Positions 53,897-62,849 of a stretch of 64,000 bases of DNA are shown in pieces. Source of the stretch: Halothiobacillus sp045689735 (GTDB lineage Bacteria; Pseudomonadota; Gammaproteobacteria; Halothiobacillales; Halothiobacillaceae); assembly GCF_045689735.1 (NCBI RefSeq), contig NZ_CP142685.1, positions 2,025,965 to 2,089,964 of the forward strand, in the 5' to 3' direction. Every line of letters begins with the position of its first letter. The stretch's first letter is position 1. A program made the position numbers and the translations under genes. The notes beneath the pieces were generated by a model, which was given only the letters and a program-made list of their open reading frames with translations, had not been told where the DNA came from and did not search any database.

Positions 53897-56800
53897 TGAT
53901 TCGTCGATTGATCAAACTCGCGCTCAGCCAACGGCTGCTGGTCATTCTGTTCGCCCTGCTCGTAGGCGGCTTCGGCTGGATGTCGTTCGTGCAACTGCCG
54001 ATCGACGCGTATCCGGATATTTCGCCCACGCAGGTACAGATCATCCTCAAAGCGCCCGGCGTCACGCCGACAGAAATCGAAACCCGGATCACGGCGCCGC
54101 TGGAAACGGCACTACTCGGGATTCCCAATCAAACCATGCTGCGCTCGACCTCTAAGTATGGCATTGCGGTCATCACCCTCGATTTTGCGGAAGGCACCGA
54201 TATTTACTGGGCTCGCCAGCAGGTGAACGAGGCGCTGGCCGATGTGCGTCGAGATTTACCCGCGGGCGTGACCGGCGGTGTCGCGCCGATCACCACGCCC
54301 TTAGGCGAGGCCTTCATGTTCACGCTGGAAAGCCCAACGCTCTCTCTGGCCGAACGCCGCAGCCTGCTCGATTGGGTGATTCGACCGGCTCTTCGCACCG
54401 TCAAAGGAGTGGCGGATGTGAACAGCCTCGGGGGATTCGTCCGCAGTTTCGAAGTGATTCCCGATCCCGCCAAGCTCGCGGCGCTGCAATTGACGCCCGC
54501 AGATTTGCTGCGCGCCATCGAAGAAAACAACCAGAACGACGGGGCAGGCCGCCTCGATATCGGCGAAGAAGCATGGCTCGTGCGCGCCGAGGGGCGAATC
54601 CAGTCGATTGATGACTTGCAGGCGTTAGTCGTTGCCGAGCGCGGCGGCCAACCCATTGCGCTCAAACAACTCGCCGAGGTGCGCGTAGGTGCCATCACCC
54701 GCTTGGGCGCAGTCACCCGCAATGGACAAGGGGAAACGGTAGAGGGTCTGGTGCTGACCCTAAGGGGTGCCAATGCCCGCGCGGTGGTGGATGGGGTACA
54801 GCAGCGCTTGGCTGAACTGGCGCCCAGTTTGCCGCCGGATCTAAAAATCCAAGTGTTCTACAACCGCGCCGATTTGGTGAATACCGCCGTTCATACCGTC
54901 AGCAAGGCGCTGGCCGAGGCGGTCATCCTGGTGCTGGTGCTGCTGATTCTGTTTCTGGGCAATCTTCGTGCAGCCCTGGCGGTGGCGATCGCGCTGCCGA
55001 TGTCTGCTCTGATCACCTTTATCCTGATGCGTCAATTTGGCCTGACGGCCAATCTGATGAGCCTCGGTGGACTGGCCATCGCGATTGGCATGCTGGTGGA
55101 TGCCGCCGTCGTGGTGGTTGAAAATCTGGTCGAACATCTGGCGAAGGCCGAGCGGCATCCGTTACGCAGTCGGCAGCAGCTTCTGCTGCGCGGCGTTCAG
55201 GAAGTGGCCGGCCCCGTGGTGTCCGGCATCCTGATCATCATGCTGGTATTCCTGCCCCTGCTCTCCTTGCAAGGTCTGGAAGGCAAACTCTTCGCCCCGG
55301 TGGCGCTCACCATCGTATTCGCGCTGGGCGCTTCTTTGCTGCTTTCCCTGACACTGATTCCCGTTGTGGCTTCCTTGCTCCTCGGTCGTGTGACCGATCA
55401 CGAACCCTGGCTGGTTCGCCAACTGCACCGCGTCTACTCGCCCGCGCTCAAACGCGCCCTCGCGCATCCCAAATTCGTGTTTGCCCTGGCGCTCGCCCTA
55501 CTCGTAGTAGCAGCCGGGCTCTACACTCAAATCGGCAAAACATTCATGCCGCGTTTGAATGAGGGCACGCTGGTCATGCAGGTAGAAAATCTACCTTCAA
55601 CCACCCTCAGCGCCACCGTGAAATTGAACAGCGCGATACAAAAAACCCTGATGCAGCAAGTGCCGCAGATTGAGCAGATCGTGGCGCGGACTGGATCCGA
55701 TGAGCTTGGGCTGGATCCGATGGGATTGAACGATACCGATACCTTCATCATCCTCAAGCCCCTCGATCAATGGCAGGGCAAATCCCTGAACGACATTCAG
55801 GATGCGATCCGGCAAACGCTGAGCACCCTGCCGGGATTCAATGTTAGCTTTACCCAGCCGATTGAAATGCGGGTATCGGAAATGCTCACGGGCGCCCGGG
55901 GTGATGTGGCCATCAAAGTATTCGGCTCGGATCTTGGTGAACTCAATGCATTGACGGAACAAATCAAGAGCCACATCGAAAAAATTCCCGGCGCAGAAGA
56001 TGTCGCCACCACGGACAACGACGGCGTACTGTTTCTCAATCTGAAAATTCACCAGGCCGCCGCCGCCCGCAATGGGTTGACCGTGGCACAACTGGAGGAC
56101 ATTCTGCGGGCGCAAATTTCCGGACAAACGGCGGGGATCGTGCAAGAAGGGAACGCGCGCACCCCCATTCTGGTTCGGGCAGATCAACTGACAGACAACC
56201 CGCAGGCGCTGCGCGATCTGCCCATCGCTCTGCCCAACGGCACAGTACAACCCCTGAACAATCTGGCCGAATTAAGCCGTACCAGTGGCCCGGTCTTCGT
56301 CACGCGCGAAATGGGTTCGCGATTCGCCGTGGTGCGGGTCAATGTCAGTGGCCGAGCACTCACGGATTTCGTGACCGAAGCCAGGCAGACGATCGCCCGG
56401 GAAATTACCTTGCCCATGGGATACCGGCTGGAATGGGGGGGTGAATTCGAAAATCAGCAACGCGCCGCCAAGCGACTAAGCCTCGTGGTACCAATCGCGT
56501 TGGGACTGATTTTTGTCCTGTTATTCACAACCTTCGGCTCGATTCGCCAGGCATTACTGGTGTTTGCGAACATCCCTTTCGCCTTAGTCGGCGGCGTATT
56601 CGCCCTGTATTTTACGGGCGAATATCTTTCCGTCCCTGCGTCCGTGGGATTTATTGCCTTATTGGGCATTGCCGTCCTGAATGGGCTCGTCCTGGTTTCC
56701 TATTTCAACCAGCTTGCCGCCACAGGAATGACGCTGGCCGAGGTCGTCTACCGCGGCGCAATGCGACGACTCCGCCCAGTCATGATGACCGCCTCCATCG

Positions 56801-56982
56801 CTGCCTTTGGCTTAATTCCCTTGCTGTTTGCTTCAGGTCCCGGATCAGAAATCCAGAAACCCCTAGCGATTGTCGTCATCGGCGGTCTGGTGAGCTCAAC
56901 CATCCTCACCTTGATTCTGTTGCCGATTCTTTATCAACGATTTGGCCAACGAAGCCAGAAAAATCATGCTATAAATCGTTGA
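53893..56982 (+). CDS. RND transporter of the heavy-metal efflux (CzcA/CusA) family
   Basis: A 1029-residue pump. The TM4 region GGLAIAIGMLVDAAVVVVEN carries the Asp/Glu of proton relay typical of HME-type RND proteins, and QPIEMRVSEMLTGARGDVAI matches CzcA-like motifs. Large periplasmic loops and about 12 helices are visible. A methionine-rich CusA-type relay is not evident, so Zn/Co/Cd-type export is more likely than Cu/Ag, but this is inference. Confidence 0.92.
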   Translation: MMIRRLIKLALSQRLLVILFALLVGGFGWMSFVQLPIDAYPDISPTQVQIILKAPGVTPTEIETRITAPLETALLGIPNQTMLRSTSKYGIAVITLDFAEGTDIYWARQQVNEALADVRRDLPAGVTGGVAPITTPLGEAFMFTLESPTLSLAERRSLLDWVIRPALRTVKGVADVNSLGGFVRSFEVIPDPAKLAALQLTPADLLRAIEENNQNDGAGRLDIGEEAWLVRAEGRIQSIDDLQALVVAERGGQPIALKQLAEVRVGAITRLGAVTRNGQGETVEGLVLTLRGANARAVVDGVQQRLAELAPSLPPDLKIQVFYNRADLVNTAVHTVSKALAEAVILVLVLLILFLGNLRAALAVAIALPMSALITFILMRQFGLTANLMSLGGLAIAIGMLVDAAVVVVENLVEHLAKAERHPLRSRQQLLLRGVQEVAGPVVSGILIIMLVFLPLLSLQGLEGKLFAPVALTIVFALGASLLLSLTLIPVVASLLLGRVTDHEPWLVRQLHRVYSPALKRALAHPKFVFALALALLVVAAGLYTQIGKTFMPRLNEGTLVMQVENLPSTTLSATVKLNSAIQKTLMQQVPQIEQIVARTGSDELGLDPMGLNDTDTFIILKPLDQWQGKSLNDIQDAIRQTLSTLPGFNVSFTQPIEMRVSEMLTGARGDVAIKVFGSDLGELNALTEQIKSHIEKIPGAEDVATTDNDGVLFLNLKIHQAAAARNGLTVAQLEDILRAQISGQTAGIVQEGNARTPILVRADQLTDNPQALRDLPIALPNGTVQPLNNLAELSRTSGPVFVTREMGSRFAVVRVNVSGRALTDFVTEARQTIAREITLPMGYRLEWGGEFENQQRAAKRLSLVVPIALGLIFVLLFTTFGSIRQALLVFANIPFALVGGVFALYFTGEYLSVPASVGFIALLGIAVLNGLVLVSYFNQLAATGMTLAEVVYRGAMRRLRPVMMTASIAAFGLIPLLFASGPGSEIQKPLAIVVIGGLVSSTILTLILLPILYQRFGQRSQKNHAINR

Positions 56983-57002
56983 TAGAACAAAATGGGGCAT
57001 CT

Positions 57003-57563
57003 ATGAAATACACATTCAAACTATTCGGCGTGATCGGTCTGATTATCGTCAACCTGAGCTGGGTCAATAGTTTCGCGGCCAGCCCCCCCGACACACCAGA
57101 ACGCGTCGGCAAAGTCGCTTTCGTAGATCATCTCAGTAACCTGCCGGCAGATCTCGCGGCCATGCAGGAAAAAAAGATCCCCATGTTGCTCTTCTTTCAT
57201 GCCACCTATTGCGGTTATTGCCAAAAAGTTGACGACAATTTCCTGATTCCCATGCGCCTTGATCCAGAATTTCAAGGCCGTTTGTTGATTCGTCGGGTCA
57301 TGATCGATAGCGATCGAACATATATCGGCCTCGATGGGAAACCGCATGGTTACGAATATCTGGCAAATCAACTAAATGTCCGGGGCGTGCCCTATATTCT
57401 ATTCATTGCACCCGATGGATCCAGAATTACCTCCATTCAGGGAACCGCATACGATTATTATGGCTATTACCTCACTCAGGATGTCAATCTAGCAACCGCT
57501 TGTGCAAAAAATCCCGATCCAGCCAAATGCGATGGTCGTAAAGATGGACCGTCCCTAAATTAG
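57003..57563 (+). CDS. Exported thioredoxin-like protein
   Basis: A 186-residue precursor with a signal peptide (hydrophobic about 6-24, cut near FAA-SPPD). It has the redox motif CGYC in FFHATYCGYCQKV and the cis-proline segment RGVPYILF. It belongs to the thioredoxin_2/DsbD-gamma-like group. It follows the RND pump gene by 20 bases and is probably in the same operon. The base composition appears more AT-rich than the pump genes. Its client is unknown. Confidence 0.82.
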   Translation: MKYTFKLFGVIGLIIVNLSWVNSFAASPPDTPERVGKVAFVDHLSNLPADLAAMQEKKIPMLLFFHATYCGYCQKVDDNFLIPMRLDPEFQGRLLIRRVMIDSDRTYIGLDGKPHGYEYLANQLNVRGVPYILFIAPDGSRITSIQGTAYDYYGYYLTQDVNLATACAKNPDPAKCDGRKDGPSLN

Positions 57564-57592
57564 GGATGATTTTTAAAAAATAAAAGCCAATT

Positions 57593-57617
57593 AAAAAACC
57601 CGCGAAAGCGGGTTTTT
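57593..57617. terminator. Bidirectional intrinsic terminator
   Basis: AAAAAACCCGC-GAAA-GCGGGTTTTT, a strong stem with a GNRA-like GAAA loop and T/A tracts on both strands. It ends the metal-efflux operon on the plus strand and the tRNA transcript on the minus strand. Confidence 0.92.
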
Positions 57618-57642
57618 AGTTTAAATGATTTAGAAATTTTTG

Positions 57643-57716
57643 TGGCTATAGGTGGACTCGAACCACCGACCCCAGCATTATGAGTGCTGTGCTCTAACCG
57701 ACTGAGCTATATAGCC
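57643..57716 (-). tRNA. tRNA-Met (CAU), elongator
   Basis: The 74-base minus-strand gene folds to a standard cloverleaf: acceptor GGCTATA/TATAGCC, D arm AGCTCAGTCGGTTAGAGC, anticodon arm CAGCA-CTCATAA-TGCTG with CAT, and T arm GGTGG-TTCGAGT-CCACC. The elongator-Met pattern closely matches E. coli metT/metU. CCA is not encoded (sequence continues CAA), so it is added later. tRNA-Ile2 (lysidine) was considered, but the acceptor stem is unlike it. Confidence 0.95.
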
Positions 57717-57731
57717 TTTTCAGGGAACGAG

Positions 57732-57760
57732 ACTATACACGGCCGCCAGATACCTGTCAA
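57732..57760 (-). promoter_or_regulatory. Strong sigma-70 promoter for tRNA-Met
   Basis: On the minus strand TTGACA (57760-57755) is followed after 17 bases by TATAGT (57737-57732), 6/6 and 5/6 matches. The start would lie about 9 bases before the mature tRNA. The -35 box overlaps the last codons of cmoB. Confidence 0.85.
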
Positions 57761-58758
57761 CCAGAAGACCATGACTTTTCCGCAAGGATGATTGCCCGAC
57801 GGGGTGATGGATAGCCTTCAATCGTTTGATTTGGGTTCTGAGAGTCAAGTACATCACGCAAGGAAGGTTTCTCACCTAACCAATAGGTCTGCCGCTGCTC
57901 TTCCGGCGTGGTGGTTTCACAGGAAACCATTCGCACATTGACATACCCCAGGCGGCTTAACCAAAGGAGCAACATCGCGATGCTCGGGATGAACCAAACA
58001 TTGCGCATACCTGCATAGCGATCCGAAGGAACAAGGCAAGTTGAGGTATCTCCTTCTACAATGAGGGTTTCAAGTACTAATTCCCCACCGGGTCTAAGAC
58101 ATTCTGCGAGTTCTTGTAAATGTGCCAGCGGATTGCGGCGATGATACAAAACACCCATTGAAAAGACGGTATCAAATAATGGTCGCCTATCTATTTTTTC
58201 CAAGGTATTCGGAATAATCCAGATCGGATAATTTCCAATCAATCGAGCTACTGCATGAAATTGGGCAACAGAGAGTATGGTTGGCTCAACGCCAACGGCA
58301 ACTTTTGCCCCGTCGCCTAACATCCTCCATAGATGGTATCCATTTCCTGTACCAACATCTAACACTCGCCGATTCAATAAGGGTTGAATTTTATTATTGA
58401 GTCGATCCCACTTCAGATCCGAGCGCCATTCGCTATCGATTTCCACACCATTCAGTAAATAGGGCCCTTTTCTCCAAGGAATGAAATGTTCAAGAGTGTC
58501 TCTTAAAAAAGAATTGAAATTTTCTCCTTCCATTTTGTTGTCAACAGAGACAAATCTTTTATTTAAAATTACTTGATTTCGTTCCGTTGTCTCTGGCAAT
58601 CGATCCAAGTTGTTCTTCCATACTGACCATTGACCATGTTTAATATTTTTATGATGGGTTTCTTGCTGCAAACACCAAGAATACCATTCTTTTTCAGACC
58701 CATTTTGGGTATGGATAAAATCATTAAAAACCCGATCGATGTCGAAATTTTTTATCAT
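57757..58758 (-). CDS. cmoB: tRNA U34 carboxymethyltransferase
   Basis: CmoB transfers a carboxymethyl group from carboxy-SAM to 5-hydroxyuridine-34 of tRNA. The 333-residue protein has the CmoB signatures RVLDVGTGNGYHLWRMLGDG (SAM site) and FDTVFSMGVLYHRRNPLAHL, and RAIILAEKSW near the end. The ATG at 58758 overlaps the cmoA stop (ATGA). Base composition is visibly more AT-rich than the bulk window. Its 3' end carries the tRNA promoter. Confidence 0.95.
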   Translation of the reverse strand: MIKNFDIDRVFNDFIHTQNGSEKEWYSWCLQQETHHKNIKHGQWSVWKNNLDRLPETTERNQVILNKRFVSVDNKMEGENFNSFLRDTLEHFIPWRKGPYLLNGVEIDSEWRSDLKWDRLNNKIQPLLNRRVLDVGTGNGYHLWRMLGDGAKVAVGVEPTILSVAQFHAVARLIGNYPIWIIPNTLEKIDRRPLFDTVFSMGVLYHRRNPLAHLQELAECLRPGGELVLETLIVEGDTSTCLVPSDRYAGMRNVWFIPSIAMLLLWLSRLGYVNVRMVSCETTTPEEQRQTYWLGEKPSLRDVLDSQNPNQTIEGYPSPRRAIILAEKSWSSG

Positions 58759-59495
58759 GCTTTTATAGCAATCCAAAAAGTGAATGCGAGATGTTTGGCA
58801 AAAATCGTGTAATGCTTAAAACCAACTTCTCTCATACGCTGTTCATGATCGGCACAGGTTTCTGTGATTAAAACATTTTCTAATGCTTGTCTTTTTTGAG
58901 CAATTTCAAGTTCCGAATATCCATTATTGCGTTTGAATTCGTGATGAAGATTTGTCACAAGGTTCTGGATTTGGTTATCTGCTTCATGTGTTTTTTCTAT
59001 AAGAATAAATACGCCTTGATCTTTCAGACCAAGAAATATTTTCCTTAATAATTCTTTCCTTTTATTTAGTTCAATAAATTGTAGGGTATAGGCTAGAACG
59101 ACAATAGAAGCGTTTTCAATGGATGTTTTTATAATATCTTCGCAGTGTAGCTCTATTGCGACTGTAGGAGAAAAAGCTGAAATATTTTCTTTTGCCCGTT
59201 GAATCATGGCGGGAGAAGAGTCAATGGCCTGAATTTTGATGCTTGACGCATGACCCGATTGAATAATTCCTTCCCGAAGGCTGAGTGTAATTGCACCCAG
59301 CGAGCAACCTAAGTCGAAAATAGTGCTATTCGGTTGACTATAGGATAATGCGATTTGTTTGATTTGAGTTAAACAGAATGAGTAGCCTGGCACTGAGCGT
59401 TGAATCATGTTGGGAAAAACGGTCGCTACTGCTTCGTTGAAACAGAACGGTTCTGGTGGCTCTGGATTGTCATACAACCGATCGTGCTGGTTCAT
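58755..59495 (-). CDS. cmoA: Carboxy-SAM synthase
   Basis: CmoA makes carboxy-S-adenosylmethionine from SAM and prephenate for CmoB. The 246-residue protein has IFDLGCSLGAITLSLREGI, the SAM Rossmann motif, and VVLAYTLQFIEL. The cmoA-cmoB order and overlap is conserved. This gene is the most AT-rich gene in the window. No strong ribosome site was found at the ATG. Confidence 0.94.
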   Translation of the reverse strand: MNQHDRLYDNPEPPEPFCFNEAVATVFPNMIQRSVPGYSFCLTQIKQIALSYSQPNSTIFDLGCSLGAITLSLREGIIQSGHASSIKIQAIDSSPAMIQRAKENISAFSPTVAIELHCEDIIKTSIENASIVVLAYTLQFIELNKRKELLRKIFLGLKDQGVFILIEKTHEADNQIQNLVTNLHHEFKRNNGYSELEIAQKRQALENVLITETCADHEQRMREVGFKHYTIFAKHLAFTFWIAIKA

Positions 59496-59791
59496 GGGTT
59501 GACTAGGTTCTCTTTGGGGGGGGTGATCTGGTTTTGTTAGGCCTGTGCTGCTTGTCTTCTATAATATTACTTAGTGTTTTTTTCTTTGATGTTGATGAAT
59601 TTGATGGGTGTTTACAAGTGGGTAATTGTTAAAACCGTTTAATTTTCATTAGGTTGTCCCAATGTTTCTTAGGGTCTGGTGAGTGCATGGATGGTGTAAA
59701 ACCTGGGTAGAATTGTGGAAAAATTTTTTGGTGAATGTTATCCACAGCTTTTCTGGCGTTCTGTAGGCAAGTATTCACTCCTTTTGTTGAT
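59496..59791. other. AT-rich intergenic region with DnaA-box-like sequences
   Basis: About 296 bases downstream of mnmE and upstream of cmoA. It contains the exact DnaA-box consensus TTATCCACA at 59738-59746 and a one-mismatch box TGTGGAAAA on the other strand at 59714-59722. Promoter-like TATAATATTAC occurs near 59559. No credible gene is seen; an open frame from 59629 continues into mnmE and is not accepted. Confidence 0.5.
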
Positions 59792-61129
59792 TCATTTTCC
59801 AATGCAAAATTTGCTGAAAATTTCGCCAAGTAGGTCATCGCTGGTGAAGCGTCCGGTAATGCGTTCCAAGGCGTTTTGCGCGTAGCGCAGTGCTTCGGCA
59901 CAAAGTTCACCGGCATGCTGTTGTTGTAAGGTTGTGCGTGCTGCTTGTAATTCGGCTTTTGCTTCCTGGATGGCATCCAGGTGGCGTCGACGGGCAAGAA
60001 ATTGCCCGCCTTCTGTGGGCGTGTATCCCACGAGCTGCTTTAACGCGTCTTTGAGGGAATCGATACCCATGCCGGTTTTGGCACTGAGGGCGTAGATTTG
60101 TTGTTCAGCATCGAATCCCGGTTTCCGACCGGTCAGATCAATTTTGCTGCGAATATGCAAAACCGGTGTTGATGCGGGTAATTCTGGTAACGCGGCGGGA
60201 TTCGGATCATGGTCATCTTGCAGCCACAGAATGGCCTGTGCGTTTTGGATTTCTTGGTGCGCGCGGCGAATGCCTTCCTGCTCAATGGGATCATTACTTT
60301 GGCGTAACCCGGCGGTATCTACCAAGTGAAGCGGTAATCCATCGAGATGGATGGCGGCACGCAATACATCGCGCGTCGTACCCGCAATCGAGGTGACGAT
60401 GGCGAGATCTTCCCCGGTGAGCCGATTCAGCAGGCTGGATTTGCCCGCGTTGGGTGCACCGATGATGGCGATCGTCAAGCCATCGCGTATCAGAACGCCT
60501 TGGGCGGTTTCTGTTTCGAGGCGGTTGATTTGCTGGATCAGGGCTTGTATCCGCTCGACGAGCTGTTGATCCGCTAAAAAATCGATGTCTTCTTCGGCAA
60601 AATCTAACGCGGATTCGATGTAGACACGCAATTGAATCAGGTCATCAACAATGGTTTGAATGCGCTGACCAAATTGGCCTTGTAATGCGCGTTGCGCCGC
60701 TTGTGCTGCCGAGGCATGGTTGGCGTCGATCAAATCTGCGACGGCTTCTGCCTGGGTTAAATCGATTCGACCATTCAGAAATGCCCGTTCGGTGAATTCA
60801 CCGGGTCGAGCAAGGCGTGCGCCTTGGCGCAGGCAGGCGTGTAATACAAGATCGAGCACGGCGGAGCCGCCATGCCCCTGTAGTTCGACCACATCTTCGC
60901 CCGTGTAGGAATGGGGGCCTTTGAAGAAAATCAGCAGGCCATCATCCAGAATTGCCTTTGTGTCCGGGTCACGAAAGACGGTATGTCGCGCGTACCGCTC
61001 GGGAGGCAGTTGCGCCGTGATAGCTTCGGCGATTTCTTTGGCTCGGGGGCCTGAAATGCGGATGATGCCCACCCCGCCGCGACCGGGTGCCGTGGCAATG
61101 GCGGCAATTGTGTCGGCGCTTGGGGACAT
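59792..61129 (-). CDS. mnmE: tRNA modification GTPase MnmE
   Basis: MnmE with MnmG makes cmnm5U34 in tRNA. The 445-residue protein has the N-terminal folate domain (TIAAIATAPGRGGVGIIRIS), a G domain with GAPNAGKSSLLN (P-loop), DTAGLRQSND and the C-terminal FCIGK zinc-like cysteine ending typical of the family. mnmG, its partner, is not adjacent; cmoA follows instead. It starts 7 bases after yidC. Confidence 0.96.
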   Translation of the reverse strand: MSPSADTIAAIATAPGRGGVGIIRISGPRAKEIAEAITAQLPPERYARHTVFRDPDTKAILDDGLLIFFKGPHSYTGEDVVELQGHGGSAVLDLVLHACLRQGARLARPGEFTERAFLNGRIDLTQAEAVADLIDANHASAAQAAQRALQGQFGQRIQTIVDDLIQLRVYIESALDFAEEDIDFLADQQLVERIQALIQQINRLETETAQGVLIRDGLTIAIIGAPNAGKSSLLNRLTGEDLAIVTSIAGTTRDVLRAAIHLDGLPLHLVDTAGLRQSNDPIEQEGIRRAHQEIQNAQAILWLQDDHDPNPAALPELPASTPVLHIRSKIDLTGRKPGFDAEQQIYALSAKTGMGIDSLKDALKQLVGYTPTEGGQFLARRRHLDAIQEAKAELQAARTTLQQQHAGELCAEALRYAQNALERITGRFTSDDLLGEIFSKFCIGK

Positions 61130-61136
61130 GGGTGAT

Positions 61137-62840
61137 TTATTCGATGGCTTTGGCCTGCGTCATCTGCCGCTCGATTTGCCGGGTGATCAGGTATTGCTGA
61201 ACGATGGACAGCAGGTTGTTGACGAACCAGTACAACACTAAACCAGCCGGGAAAAACGCGAAAAACACCGTGAAAATGACCGGCAGCCAAGCAAAGATTT
61301 TCTGTTGCATGGGGTCAACGGGTGCCGGGTTCAACTTTTGCTGGATGAACATCGAAATGCCCATTAGCAAAGGTAAGACAAAGTAGGGATCTTTTTGCGA
61401 CAGATCATGAATCCAGAGAATCCATGGCGCCTGACGCAATTCGACGGATTCGGCAAGAACCCAGTACAACGAGATAAACACCGGAATCTGAATCACAATC
61501 GGCAGGCAGCCGCCCAGCGGGTTGATCTTTTCCTTTTGATACAACTTCATCATTTCTTGAGAGAGTTTTTGACGATCATCGCCAAAACGCTCCTTGAGTT
61601 GCTGCATCTTGGGTGTGACGGCACGCATTTTGGCCATCGACCGATAGCTGATGGCTGAAGGCCAGAGAAAGAGCAACTTGATGACCAGCGTCACCAGAAC
61701 GATCGACCAACCCCAGTTGCCGACCCATTCGTGGAAATGTTTGAGTAACCAGAAAATGGGGTCGGCGATCACCGTGAAAATCCCATAATCAATGGTCAGA
61801 TTCAGCCCTTGCGCGAGGGGGGTGAGATTCGATTGAATTTTTGGGCCGACATACAGCGTTGATCCCATCTCTTCGGTCTTGCCGGGCGCGATAGAGCGCA
61901 TCGGGGAAGTCATGCCGATACTGTATAAAACTTGGTTGTTCTGGTTGGTGACGAGCGTATAAAAATGATTGACCTGGTTGCGATCATCGGGTGTCCAGGC
62001 GGTGAGGAAGTAATGCTGAATAATCGCAACCCAGCCATTGCTCAGGTCTTTGGATAGTTTGGATTTCGCAATTTCCTCGAAAGGAATTTTTTCATAGGCA
62101 AGTCGATCTTTACTGCCCGGCACATCGCCGGCATACACCGTGCCGGTATAGGTATGAACCAGTTGGGTTCCGGGCGTGGAGCCCAGACGGGTCAGTTGTC
62201 GATACTGCGCCACTGAGTAAGGAGCCGGGCTGTTGTTTTGAATGTTGTATTCAACCTGCAGGGCATAGCTGCCGCGGTGAAGCACGATGGTTTTCGTTAC
62301 GCGAATCCCGTTTTCTTCCCAGGTGAGCGGGATGCTCAGGCTATTTGCGCCGGGTGCGAGGCGGTAATCGGATGAAGCGGCCTGATAAAGGGCATGATGA
62401 TCGGGTGCCACTTCGCCTTTGTCAGCCAACAGGCCGGATTGTGCGATATAGACGAAGCCATTTTGATCGGTCAGCAGGCGTACCGGCTCGGCTTTATCCA
62501 GTTCTTGCGGATATTTGAGTAAATCCGCCTCGGTAATGACGCCACCCCGTGTGCTGATTTTAAGTTTGAGCACATCCGTTTCCACAGTGATGACCTGATG
62601 CGTGGTTGCGGACTGGTCAGCCTGTGGTGTGGCGGCACTGCCCTCGGGCACGCTGCTGGAGGTTGGGGCGGTTCCAGGTAAATCTTTGGCGCTCGGCACG
62701 GCGCTTTCGGTGGCGCTGTTATTTGTTTGACTCGCTGGCACCGATGCTGATTTACCGAGCTGATCTTGAGTCCATGCTTGCCAAAGCAGAATGAGAACAA
62801 ACCCAAGGGCAACCACGAGAATCAGGCGACGATTATCCAT
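61137..62840 (-). CDS. yidC: Membrane protein insertase YidC
   Basis: YidC inserts and folds inner-membrane proteins. The 567-residue protein has an N-terminal TM, a long periplasmic domain (with GGVITEADLLKYP, RLGSTPGTQLVHTYTGTV) and the conserved five-helix core (GWSIVLVTLVIKLLFLWPSA, MKLYQKEKINPLGGCLPI). It precedes mnmE with a 7-base gap. Confidence 0.97.
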   Translation of the reverse strand: MDNRRLILVVALGFVLILLWQAWTQDQLGKSASVPASQTNNSATESAVPSAKDLPGTAPTSSSVPEGSAATPQADQSATTHQVITVETDVLKLKISTRGGVITEADLLKYPQELDKAEPVRLLTDQNGFVYIAQSGLLADKGEVAPDHHALYQAASSDYRLAPGANSLSIPLTWEENGIRVTKTIVLHRGSYALQVEYNIQNNSPAPYSVAQYRQLTRLGSTPGTQLVHTYTGTVYAGDVPGSKDRLAYEKIPFEEIAKSKLSKDLSNGWVAIIQHYFLTAWTPDDRNQVNHFYTLVTNQNNQVLYSIGMTSPMRSIAPGKTEEMGSTLYVGPKIQSNLTPLAQGLNLTIDYGIFTVIADPIFWLLKHFHEWVGNWGWSIVLVTLVIKLLFLWPSAISYRSMAKMRAVTPKMQQLKERFGDDRQKLSQEMMKLYQKEKINPLGGCLPIVIQIPVFISLYWVLAESVELRQAPWILWIHDLSQKDPYFVLPLLMGISMFIQQKLNPAPVDPMQQKIFAWLPVIFTVFFAFFPAGLVLYWFVNNLLSIVQQYLITRQIERQMTQAKAIE

Positions 62841-62849
62841 CTTGTTAAC

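Noticed and set aside
57643..57716. tRNA-Ile2 with lysidine (also CAU)
   Set aside because: The acceptor stem and anticodon stem resemble elongator tRNA-Met rather than the C-rich acceptor of Ile2.
59629..59997. Minus-strand frame spanning the mnmE end and the AT-rich spacer
   Set aside because: It begins inside mnmE in another frame and has no start signal of its own.
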